A DNA stretch of 32,746 nt, taken from the NCBI GenBank assembly GCA_017455145.1, contig JAFTBP010000008.1, positions 1 through 32,746 on the forward strand, in the 5' to 3' direction. The notes under the pieces were generated by a model. It saw only the letters and a program-made list of their open reading frames with translations, was not told where the DNA came from and searched no databases. This document shows positions 14,463 through 22,900 of this stretch, piece after piece. How positions within the stretch are numbered: position 1 is the stretch's first letter; every line of letters begins with the position of its first letter. The stretch is from Candidatus Saccharimonadota bacterium. GTDB lineage: Bacteria; Patescibacteriota; Saccharimonadia; Saccharimonadales; Saccharimonadaceae. Made by a program: the position numbers and the translations under genes.

Positions 14463-14625
14463 ATGCTAAAAATAGCATAATCAACATAAAAACTACCATT
14501 ACCAATATGCTTTTTACCACTAGAATTTTCAGAAAAAGCATAAATTTTATAAAAAATCAAGCAAAAATGCTTATTTTTGTACCTTAAACATTTTGCCACC
14601 CCTGTTACAAGCATAACCAAAATAT
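14463..14625. other. A/T-rich gene-free spacer with AGCATAA-type motifs
   Basis: No gene is supported here. It holds two short inverted repeats, ATGCTA-aaaa-TAGCAT (14463-14478) and AAGCA-aaaa-TGCTT (14559-14572), and further AGCATAA matches near 14535 and 14609. The same word is part of the repeated promoter at 14636-14664, so these may be extra binding sites for a regulator. Minus-strand frames through the area lack promoters and ribosome sites. Confidence 0.5.
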
Positions 14626-14635
14626 GTTTTTACCA

Positions 14636-14664
14636 TTGACTTTTTAGCGTAAGTGTGATATAAT
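14636..14664 (+). promoter_or_regulatory. Repeated-family promoter, copy C
   Basis: -35 TTGACT (14636-14641), 17-base spacer TTTTAGCGTAAGTGTGA, -10 TATAAT (14659-14664) with a TG one base before it. It matches copies A and B across the spacer except for GCG in place of GCA and lacks their downstream TAAGCATA. It drives the membrane operon at 14835-17073. Confidence 0.88.
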
Positions 14665-14670
14665 GGAATC

Positions 14671-14834
14671 AGTCTATTGGGAAGAGTTGCAAAGCACCAT
14701 CTCAGTGACGACCATTAAAATCGAATCATCCCAGATACAAATGTATCTGGAAGTGTGCTTATTCAACTCTCTTTTACAGGAGGGTTGACCTCCTGTTTAC
14801 ATACATACCATATGAAAAATAGGAGGTAATCAAT
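14671..14834 (+). promoter_or_regulatory. Structured 5' leader with anti-SD/SD switch, possible riboswitch
   Basis: About 165 untranslated bases separate promoter and gene. AGAGTTG (14683-14689) pairs with CAACTCT (14764-14770), closing a domain that holds a hairpin CCAGATAC/GTATCTGG (14731-14750). Then ACAGGAGG (14776-14783) pairs with CCTCCTGT (14789-14796), loop GTTGA. The right arm contains ACCTCCT (14788-14794), which can instead pair with the true Shine-Dalgarno AGGAGGT (14821-14827). The two pairings exclude each other, the layout of a translational switch. I cannot match the upstream domain to a known riboswitch class. The pairing is read from the sequence; the regulatory role is inferred. 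Confidence 0.55.
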
Positions 14835-15401
14835 ATGTTAGATCAAATAACCATTCTTGACGTAATTGTAGTAACAGTTTTAGGCTCGGCCTTTGGGCTT
14901 ATTTCTGCCCAGGTAGCCAATGATTCTTCAAAGGAAACTCATCATGGAAAACCGCTCGCATCTTGGGTTTGGGTGTCCTACATCCTGATAAACGCCATTT
15001 TTGGAGCAATTTTCCAGTGGGTAAACCCCTGGTTCTATGCAGCTCTACTTTTAGTAGTCGCATTTTTCCAGGCAGTCAACCTTGAAGGAAGAAAACGCAG
15101 AATCAGCTGGCATATCCTAACTGCATTCTATGCGTTTCTCTTGATTCTGTCAGTGGTTTACCACAGAACGGAAAACAAATTTAGTCCACTTTGGCTTTTC
15201 TGGCTCATTCCAATTATCCTGCCATTTATCTGTAGCGTATTTAGCGCTCACAGAATCCAAAAATTGGTAGACAAGAAGAATGAAAAAGAAAGAGGCGCTC
15301 TAAGGAAAAAAACGCTAGGTGTTGACACGGTTGGCTTAGCCATTTCGTGGGGAGCCATAGCGATTCTTTTCTTAAGTATCGTAGTTCTTGCACTCATCTA
15401 A
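14835..15401 (+). CDS. Six-helix integral membrane protein, unknown function
   Basis: I do not recognise this 188-aa protein. Hydrophobic segments lie at about 6-24, 43-63, 66-82, 90-108, 117-138 and 167-187. A conserved-looking polar loop follows helix 1 (NDSSKETHHGKPLASW, two adjacent His) and a basic loop EGRKRRISW precedes helix 4; positive loops suggest cytoplasmic faces there. AGGAGGTAATCAAT before ATG 14835 is a near-perfect ribosome site. It is the first gene of a two-gene operon with the Pro/Thr-rich protein 16 bases downstream. Codon use is closer to the other accessory genes than to the core. Confidence 0.85.
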   Translation: MLDQITILDVIVVTVLGSAFGLISAQVANDSSKETHHGKPLASWVWVSYILINAIFGAIFQWVNPWFYAALLLVVAFFQAVNLEGRKRRISWHILTAFYAFLLILSVVYHRTENKFSPLWLFWLIPIILPFICSVFSAHRIQKLVDKKNEKERGALRKKTLGVDTVGLAISWGAIAILFLSIVVLALI

Positions 15402-15417
15402 AAAGGAGGTGAGAGAT

Positions 15418-17073
15418 ATGAAGAAACTAACAACTAGCCTAATCGTCATTCTGGCGATTATACTAATTTGTCTCGGCCTCTACAAAATCCCGAAGATTAT
15501 GTCTAGAACCGAGCAACCCGAAGAAGAGGTTATTGAAACCGTAGCTACCGAAGAGGTTACCGTAGAGAATCCCGGCGAAGCCGCCGAAGATTCTGACAGT
15601 GCTTCAGAAGTTGTAACTGAGGAAGCGGCAGATAATCCTGCCGAAGCTAGCACGTACGAAGACATTCGTGATGAAGATCCGGATATTGATAGCGACGAGT
15701 TGGCCTATGCTGAAGATTTGAGCGAAGAAGATGTTGAAGCTTTCAAGACTTTTCTTGAAGAACAGCCCGACATTGATGAAGGCGCGGTTAAGGATTTCTT
15801 TACGAACCACCCTCAGTTTAACGGTTATAGGAAAGATCCTGACGGAATATTTATGCCGCCGCTTACCTATAATAGCCTTCAGGTTACCGATGACGAGAGA
15901 CCTTATGCCTCCGTTAAGGCTGGTCTCCAGAAGGATAAGAAGCCCATTGATGATGCGGTATCCTATCCTTTCAGCCTCACGAACGAGCAGGTACAGAAGA
16001 TATTAGCGGCAAAAAGCGGCGCAAAGATTGATTTCTCTGAAGAGGAATTAGAGGCTTGGCGTATGGAGCTTTTCCGCGAATTCTTTGAGAATCCGATTCT
16101 CTTTGAATCTTGGATGAGACTCGTTACATCCCAGAAAATCGGTGAGGATACAAGTCTCATCGATCACTGGAAAGCCGGCAGAGAGTATATCGACCTGACC
16201 GACACTGCTAGAGCAGAAGGCAAAGGCATTAATATCTGGCTCCGCAAGGTCAATGGCATTTACTATACCAATAAGGACTACCAGAAATATGTCATTGCTC
16301 TAATTGAGCTTCTCTGGCCGAGGGAAACCAAAGCCGAGGTTCTGACTGCTAAAGCGGGTGATCACTACCACCTTATTGCCGGAGATTTCTCTAGTATGAG
16401 ACAGGCTACACCTGCTAATTATGAGGAAACGTTAGCGTCTATGACGTTTACGTTCTACCTCAAGAATGGCAAGGTTGGCATTAGATTTGGCGCGAACTTC
16501 CGTGACAAACGTCCCGAAGTTCTGAATTTGACAACCACGTCAAAGCCAAAGAAGACCGCTAAGAAAAAGACCTCTACCCCTAAGACGCAGACTACTCAGC
16601 CTGCTACTCCTCAAACTACGCCACAGCCGGCGTCAACACCCGAGACTCAGCCGAGCACTCCGGCAACACCCGAGACTCAGCCGAGCACGCCTTCAACTCC
16701 CGACACAACTCCGAAACCGGACACTACGCCTGAAACGGAGAAGAAGAAGGAAGAGAAGCATCCTGACGAAGGTTCCGCTTCTCAGGGCAATGCCGACACG
16801 GGTGGTGGACAGAATGACGATCCCGGACCGGGACCTCAGAAACCCGACCAGGGCAACAGTCAATCTGACAAAGTTCCGGATTCCCAGTATCAGCAGGGCA
16901 ACTCCGAATCCCATGATGATGGCCATCATGATGAAGGGCCCAAGGCTGACAATACTGACAATGGCAAGGCTCCAGATCCCGATCCCATTCCGGTACACGA
17001 TACCGATGTTGGTGGAACCGGCGACTCTGCTGGCGAAAATAATGGCGCCATGGTTGAGCCCCCTGTTGACTAA
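15418..17073 (+). CDS. Membrane-anchored protein with long Pro/Thr-rich tail
   Basis: I do not recognise this 551-aa protein. Residues about 4-24 form a membrane helix (SLIVILAIILICLGLYKI) after a basic start, with the rest probably outside. Residues 30-110 are acidic and disordered. About 120-370 is a folded domain with few repeats (FKTFLEEQPDIDEGAVKDFF, WRMELFREFFENP, GINIWLRKVNGIYYTNKDY). The last ~170 residues are low complexity, with tandem TPETQPSTPATPETQPSTPS units and then Gly/Asp/Asn-rich sequence; such tails span cell walls. It has no sorting signal. ATG 15418 follows AAAGGAGGTGA, a perfect ribosome site; an in-frame TTG at 15388 lies inside the upstream gene and is not used here. 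A cell-surface or secretion-associated role is plausible. Confidence 0.82.
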   Translation: MKKLTTSLIVILAIILICLGLYKIPKIMSRTEQPEEEVIETVATEEVTVENPGEAAEDSDSASEVVTEEAADNPAEASTYEDIRDEDPDIDSDELAYAEDLSEEDVEAFKTFLEEQPDIDEGAVKDFFTNHPQFNGYRKDPDGIFMPPLTYNSLQVTDDERPYASVKAGLQKDKKPIDDAVSYPFSLTNEQVQKILAAKSGAKIDFSEEELEAWRMELFREFFENPILFESWMRLVTSQKIGEDTSLIDHWKAGREYIDLTDTARAEGKGINIWLRKVNGIYYTNKDYQKYVIALIELLWPRETKAEVLTAKAGDHYHLIAGDFSSMRQATPANYEETLASMTFTFYLKNGKVGIRFGANFRDKRPEVLNLTTTSKPKKTAKKKTSTPKTQTTQPATPQTTPQPASTPETQPSTPATPETQPSTPSTPDTTPKPDTTPETEKKKEEKHPDEGSASQGNADTGGGQNDDPGPGPQKPDQGNSQSDKVPDSQYQQGNSESHDDGHHDEGPKADNTDNGKAPDPDPIPVHDTDVGGTGDSAGENNGAMVEPPVD

Positions 17074-17097
17074 TTAGCACACTTAGCTCTTTTATAT

Positions 17098-17119
17098 CCC
17101 AGAGCCTTCGGGCTCTGGG
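17098..17119 (+). terminator. Strong hairpin, probable terminator
   Basis: CCCAGAGCC (17098-17106), TTCG tetraloop, GGCTCTGGG (17111-17119). The stem is very stable, but no U-run follows on the plus strand (AATCCCAAAAAA), so it may end transcription weakly or protect the 3' end of the operon mRNA. Confidence 0.6.
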
Positions 17120-17162
17120 AATCCCAAAAAATCCAAGAATTTGCATCTGAGACGATTCGATT

Positions 17163-17175
17163 TTAACCTGGTTAA
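17163..17175. promoter_or_regulatory. Palindrome upstream of the LPTTG protein gene
   Basis: TTAACC-T-GGTTAA is a perfect 13-base palindrome 66 bases before ATG 17241. No clear -35/-10 pair could be assigned in 17120-17225, so the promoter of this gene is unknown and the palindrome may be its operator. Confidence 0.35.
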
Positions 17176-17240
17176 GACGAAAATTAAAAATTCGGCTAGC
17201 AAAATAATTCTAATAATTCTTTTTTGAAAGGAGAATTTTT

Positions 17241-18566
17241 ATGAAAAATATTATTAAGACTGCCTCCGCTGTCTTGGCTGTAGCCGGGATTATCGGAGTC
17301 AACGTCGCTCCTGCTGTCATGGCTTGGGGTGACAACTCTGGCAACGCCTCTGGCCGCCAGACTTATACGCTCACTAACTGTGATGCTAACTATACTACCT
17401 GTAACATTGAGCCAACTCTTGGCGACAAAGTTACTTTTAACTCTATCACTAACAACCCAGAAATTGGTGGTGATGAGCGCAACTTCGTTGGTGCTCGTCT
17501 AAATACTGGTATTAACTCCGGTAAAGCCAACAAATGGAATGCTAATGAAATTACCGTTGAAGATGGTAAGGAATACCTTGTCCGTCTTTACGCACACAAC
17601 AACAACCCTAACGGCGAAAACGGTATGGCTAAGGATGTGACCCTTCACTTTACCCTTCCTACCCAGGCTGGTACAGAACTTTCTGTCCAGGGTTCTATTG
17701 ACTCATCTAACGCAAACCCAACTCGTGTTTACGACGATGTAGTCTTTAAGAGTGCCGACGGTCGTGCTTTCTACCTTGATTACATTGAGGGTTCTGCCCT
17801 TTATGAAAACAACGGTGTTGGCGCTAACGGCGGTATCAAACTTTCCGATAATATTATCACCAGCAACGGTGTTAAAATCGGATACAACGCCCTTGATGGT
17901 AACATTCCGGGCTGTTTCAAGTACGATTCCTATACTACTATCGTAGTTAAGGCTGTCTATCTTGATAACTCTTACACTGTTGAGAAAACTGTTCGTAAGA
18001 TCGGTGATTCTGACAAAACCTTTAAGGATACAGTTGATGCCAACGTTGGTGACACTGTTGAATATCAGATTCACTACAAAAACACCTCTACCGAGCACGT
18101 TGATAACGTGATGGTAAAAGATATTCTTCCAAACAATATGGAGTATATCGCTGGTACTACTAAACTTTACAACACTACTAACCCTAACGGCGTAGTCGTT
18201 AATGACGATACTATTACTACTACCGGTATCAACATTGGTGGCTACAACGCTAACGGTGACGCTTACATTCGTTTCCGCGCTAAGGTTGTAGATAAGAACA
18301 TGGTTTGTGGTACTAACAAACTAGTTAACTGGGGTCAAGTTGGTGTGGGTAAAACCACTCTTCAGGACAATGCCTTCGTTATGGTAAACAAGACTGAAGG
18401 TTGTAACTCTACTCCAACCCCTACTCCAGATCAGCCAAAAGAGGATAACAAAGTTAGCGAACTTCCTACTACCGGTCCTGCTTCTATCGCAGCTGGTGTA
18501 GTTGGTGCTGGCTCCGTTATTACCGTTGCTGGCTACTACATTGCTAGCCGTAAGTCTTTACGCTAA
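17241..18566 (+). CDS. LPTTG cell-wall-anchored surface protein with DUF11-like domain
   Basis: A secreted surface protein of 441 aa. Signal peptide at 1-29 (MKNIIKTASAVLAVAGIIG...APAVMA). The C-terminus has a classic sorting signal: LPTTG at 408-412, a hydrophobic helix and the basic tail SRKSLR, preceded by a PTPTPDQP spacer. Residues about 255-385 contain a DUF11-type repeat (VGDTVEYQIHYKNTSTEHVDNVMVKDILPNNMEY), common in bacterial adhesins. The first half is rich in Asn/Thr/Gly with a Cys pair near 48 and 55. Codons are strongly biased to the preferred core set (GCT, AAC, GGT), as in a highly expressed gene. AAAGGAG lies 10 bases before the ATG. A role in host-cell contact is inferred. 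No sortase gene is in the window. Confidence 0.88.
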   Translation: MKNIIKTASAVLAVAGIIGVNVAPAVMAWGDNSGNASGRQTYTLTNCDANYTTCNIEPTLGDKVTFNSITNNPEIGGDERNFVGARLNTGINSGKANKWNANEITVEDGKEYLVRLYAHNNNPNGENGMAKDVTLHFTLPTQAGTELSVQGSIDSSNANPTRVYDDVVFKSADGRAFYLDYIEGSALYENNGVGANGGIKLSDNIITSNGVKIGYNALDGNIPGCFKYDSYTTIVVKAVYLDNSYTVEKTVRKIGDSDKTFKDTVDANVGDTVEYQIHYKNTSTEHVDNVMVKDILPNNMEYIAGTTKLYNTTNPNGVVVNDDTITTTGINIGGYNANGDAYIRFRAKVVDKNMVCGTNKLVNWGQVGVGKTTLQDNAFVMVNKTEGCNSTPTPTPDQPKEDNKVSELPTTGPASIAAGVVGAGSVITVAGYYIASRKSLR

Positions 18567-18626
18567 TTGACCGCCTCTAAGGTAATAGGGTGGTATCTGG
18601 GCGGTGCTAAGCAACTAGCCTAACAA

Positions 18627-18659
18627 ATCAAAAAGTCCCCATTCTGGGGACTTTTTGAT
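18627..18659. terminator. Bidirectional-looking terminator
   Basis: Stem ATCAAAAAGTCCCC (18627-18640) with GGGGACTTTTTGAT (18646-18659), loop ATTCT, 60 bases after the LPTTG gene. Upstream, ACCGCC/GGCGGT near 18569-18606 may form a second hairpin. Confidence 0.92.
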
Positions 18660-18708
18660 GCTAAATTATGATTGTTTTTAGAAAATGCTTATGGTATAAT
18701 AGCCCCAA

Positions 18709-19911
18709 ATGGATCCAAAACAAACAGAAGGTCAAAACAGTGGTCCTGGCAATGCTCCTGCCGGGGGATTTTCATTCTCTAGCGAGCCTAATAACACCAC
18801 GAATAATCCAGGCGCTAATCCTAGCGTCCTCTCTACAGGCGCCAAAGTCACTCGCGCCATAGCAGACCTGAACAGCAGCAGGAAATCCGCTACCCAGAAT
18901 TCGCCTTTTGCCAAGCACCAGTTCCAAAAAGTCGCTCCGCGTACTGGTGATATTCTAATTGACCCATCCGGCAACATCATCACGGAAGAACCAAAGAAGG
19001 GCATTAATCGTGGTCGCCTCATCCAATTCGGCTTAATTTTCGGCGGTATCGCCTTAGTGGCTTTGGTTATTTTTACAGTGGTAATGGTAATCAATAACAA
19101 ACCAAAAGACACAAAAAAGGCTACGCCAGTCGCACTTAGCTACCAAGAAGCCTTCAACCGCTACGCCAATTGGATGATTTCCGGCGAGGACTCAACGGAA
19201 GAACCAGCGAATATTGACGAGTTTGGTCCATATTATTATGCCTACGCTATATTTGAGCAAACTGATGGCAGGATAGACTACGTAAAAACTGCCAAAGATT
19301 ATTATGATGCGTTCTATTCCGCTTTTAGTAATTCAGAATTAGCATCATACATTAATCTTAGCAGTACTGTTGAAGCTAGTAACGATAACCTAACTTTCTA
19401 CTTAAGTTATCTCGAAGATTATAATTTCTCCGACGACGACCTTCTAGAAAAATATCTTGGCGCTGGTAGCGAACTCAAAAACGAGCTAAACGGTATTTAT
19501 GACGTCTTAGCCGAGCAGGGCGATTCCGCTTCGGACTTTGTCGAATTTGCCAGGCAACGTGGCGGCATCATTGTAGACTGGTTTGATTTGTTGAATTCTA
19601 ATAACTGTATCATAGATGAAACTATTGACTATACTTGCCAGTCCAAGTTGTTGAATAGTTCCGCCCCCGCTAAAGAAATGAACCAAAAACTTAACACTCT
19701 AAAGACTAGCATGGATAGAAGCATCAGTGTTATCACGAACCAGTTAATTCTAAGTGTCAGCACTATCTATAGCGAGATGCAACAACCTACAGAAGAAGAA
19801 ACTTATAGCGAAGCTCCCGTAGACGTTCCGCCAGAAGACAACAATACGGAGAGTAATACAGAGAATAACATAGAAGATAATACGGAGGGGCCAGAAAATG
19901 AAGAAAGCTAG
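18709..19911 (+). CDS. Bitopic membrane protein linked to the VirB6-like gene
   Basis: I do not recognise this 400-aa protein. Residues 1-103 are Asn/Gly/Ser-rich and disordered (cytoplasmic by charge). A membrane helix lies at about 104-128 (LIQFGLIFGGIALVALVIFTVVMVI). Residues 140-350 are a helical, Tyr/Asp/Ser-rich outer domain with two Cys that may pair (NNCIIDETIDYTCQ). The tail is Glu/Asn/Thr-rich. The promoter is TATGG-TATAAT (18690-18700), 8 bases before ATG 18709. Its last 14 bases overlap the VirB6-like gene, so the two are cotranslated and probably act together; an assembly or ligand-binding partner of the secretion channel is my inference. Confidence 0.78.
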   Translation: MDPKQTEGQNSGPGNAPAGGFSFSSEPNNTTNNPGANPSVLSTGAKVTRAIADLNSSRKSATQNSPFAKHQFQKVAPRTGDILIDPSGNIITEEPKKGINRGRLIQFGLIFGGIALVALVIFTVVMVINNKPKDTKKATPVALSYQEAFNRYANWMISGEDSTEEPANIDEFGPYYYAYAIFEQTDGRIDYVKTAKDYYDAFYSAFSNSELASYINLSSTVEASNDNLTFYLSYLEDYNFSDDDLLEKYLGAGSELKNELNGIYDVLAEQGDSASDFVEFARQRGGIIVDWFDLLNSNNCIIDETIDYTCQSKLLNSSAPAKEMNQKLNTLKTSMDRSISVITNQLILSVSTIYSEMQQPTEEETYSEAPVDVPPEDNNTESNTENNIEDNTEGPENEES

Positions 19912-22900
19912 AATAATTATCGCTTCATTAGTTCTTGCGACAGTAGCAATTTTTACTGGTATTTTCTCTACCGTCTCGGTTAGCGCTGACGACCAGCTAT
20001 ACGACAAAAACTGGATTTCCAAGAAAGCTCTCGTCTCTGCACTCTACACTTGCTACAATGGCCACATGAACTCCCCAGTCCACGTTGGCTCTAATGCTGA
20101 CGTCTATCAATTCCAAGATTTAGCCAAGAACGATAATACCGCGGTTGGCGCACTCCCAACTGGCGCCGGATCGAGCTCGCTCACTTGTAAACAGGCATTA
20201 AAAGAAGTTCTAAGCAGAAGTGGCACTAGTGATGGCTTAAACTCTGACGATCCAGCCCAGCAAGGCGAATTTCTCAAAAAGGTTGGTTATACTCCTACTG
20301 GCAAAAAAGATAGCGTACAATGTAATCGTGTAACATTTAATGTTTCTAGATATCTTAACGATGGAACAGTGGATGGCGCGGTTTCTTCGTTTACATACAA
20401 AACAGCCAAAATCTGCGCCAGAGTCGACGAGAGTGGCAATCTTATTGATGGGAAGATGTATGTAGAAGGGTCGTCCTCGGGTCTAAGTAACGGGGCAAAA
20501 GATCCGTACTTGCTTACTACTCAGCCTAGTACAGGATTTATTACTGTGTTATACAATGCGGCGGACGGCAACACTATGGGGCCACAAGAAGTCGGCTGTT
20601 CCAAGGGGGAGAATTTTGCTAGCTCTTGTCTCTCTAAGTTCAAGCTAAACACCGTAACTATTCCGACGGAGAATGGAACTAGATACTGGATGTACGCCAA
20701 AGGCAATCTAGAAACTACTACAAGTAAAAGCGTTGACAATGAATTTGCCACTAACGCGGCCGGTGGTAAAACTGCTGCCCAAAACCTCCTTGGTACGACT
20801 ACCAGTTCATTTGTTCCAGCAGAAATAATTAGTCTTTACCAAATTTACCTCAACGAAAATGCTACAGCCATGATTTGTGGCGTTCCGGACGACAAAAAGG
20901 ACCAATTTGTTGGTAACGGCTATAGAGACATAAAGGTCAACCTAGAGAAAAACGGTGAGACTAAGTCGAACTGTTATGTTAACATTTCAGACAAAGATTT
21001 TATCGGTTTTAACGGCAACGATTGGTACAAGACGGTTAGCGTTACGGATATCCTAAACTATCTTGCTTCTCACTCTGTGGATGGTGCATGGGCTTCTAGT
21101 GTAGTAGACGCCAACTTCTCTATGTATGGCGAAGAGGATGAGAGCGCCGGCGGTGGTGGCGACAGCGCTGCGGCTGCCAACACTGATGATGTTGACTGTT
21201 TCAACTCTGCCGGTGCGCTTGGTTGGATTCTCTGCCCAATCATTAGCTTCGTCCAGGATACAATTACGAGTATTTATGATAGCATCGTTTCCAACTTCCT
21301 CGAGGTCAACGCCAAGAGCTACGAAATCGGTGGTAACGTTTATAAGGCTTGGCAAATTTTCCAGTCCTTCGCAAACATCATCTTTGTCATCGTATTCCTA
21401 ATCGTTATTTTCTCCCAGGTAACTGGATTTGGCATCGACAACTTTGGTATTAAGCGTATTCTGCCAAAGCTCATTGTGGCTGCAATCCTAATTAATTTAT
21501 CGTATATTATTTGTCTACTTGCGATAGATCTGTCTAACATTCTCGGCGTAGGGTTAAACTCGCTCTTCGCTAACATTCCTGTCGAAGTAGAGGGCCTTAG
21601 CGCTAGCAGTACTGGCGCGGCCGCCATTTCATCCGTTATGACTCTGGCCGTAGGTGGTGCAGTTGGAGCTCTCGCAGTCGGAACCGTAGGTCTTTGGGGT
21701 GCAGTTATCATCATTCCGCTCTTCTTGGGCTTGCTTGCTACCCTCCTTGGCGTATTGTTCTTCTTCATTATCCTTGGCGTCAGACAAGCAGCCATAGTTA
21801 TCTTGGTAGTCATTTCGCCTGTGGCATTTGCTTGCTATATGTTACCAAACACTAAGAATATCTTTAGTAGGTGGTTCAAAGCCTTTGAAGGCGCACTCAT
21901 CGTCTACCCAATTTGTGGCGCACTCATGGGTGGTTCCGCCTTTGCTAGTAGCGTCCTTATGACTCTTGACGTTGGCTTCCTCGGCAAACTTATCGCTATG
22001 CTAGTCGGCGTAGTTCCGTTCTTCTTTATTCCAACGTTGCTTCGCAACTCTATGAGTGCTATGGGTAACATTGGGGCCAGGATTTCTGGTTTCGGCCAGG
22101 GTGTAAGCAGAAGGCTTACTGGTGCTATTGGTAATTCTGACACCGCCAAAGAAATGCAACTCCGTATGAATGCTGGCGTTGATGCAAAAGGTAATGCCAA
22201 CTGGCTCGGTCGTCGCCGTATGGATATAGCGGAAGGTCGCTCTATCTTTAGCAGAGTCCCTGGCATGAAAGGCATGAATCGTCGCGCTAGTGCTAGAGCT
22301 CGTGGCGCTTATGCTAAATACCTTTCCGACCAACAGCGTCAAGAAAATCTCAATAGCCCAGATTTCTTCCAGAAGTACCAACGCTCTCAAGAAATGGCCA
22401 CAGAGAAAGAAGCGCTTTCTACGGAAATGGATATTGTTAATGATACTACGCAGAAAGGTGAAGCTCAGGGCGAACTCTTTAGTATGTATGATAATGCTGT
22501 TGCCTCTGGTAACGTCATGCGTGCTCGTGCTATCGCAGAAATTGCTGGTCGTCGCAAAGATACAGCTAACGCATTTATTCAAAAGTTTAAGACCGACTCC
22601 GCAAACGGTGTTTACGAAGGTCGCGAAGATGTTCTTAGTAAAGTTGCAAAGCAAATTGCCACGGGTGATAATAGCAAGAACTACCGCGCCAGCAACGCTA
22701 TGGGCTTTGAGTATGCGTCACAAATTACTCAGGGTAATGATGCTGTAAAGGGCTCAAACGGCGGAACTATGAACTACGGACAATGGAGTTCCAATACCGA
22801 CAACGTCCACTCTGCTATTGACCACCATGTCACAAATGGTTCCGAAATGTATGGACAGAGCAACGCTTCTCTCCGCGAACTTGGTAAACTTGCCTCTTCC

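Noticed and set aside
14080-14541. 153-codon minus-strand frame with hydrophobic start
   Set aside because: It runs antisense through a terminator hairpin and into the 13330 gene, and has no promoter with matching spacing or a ribosome site.
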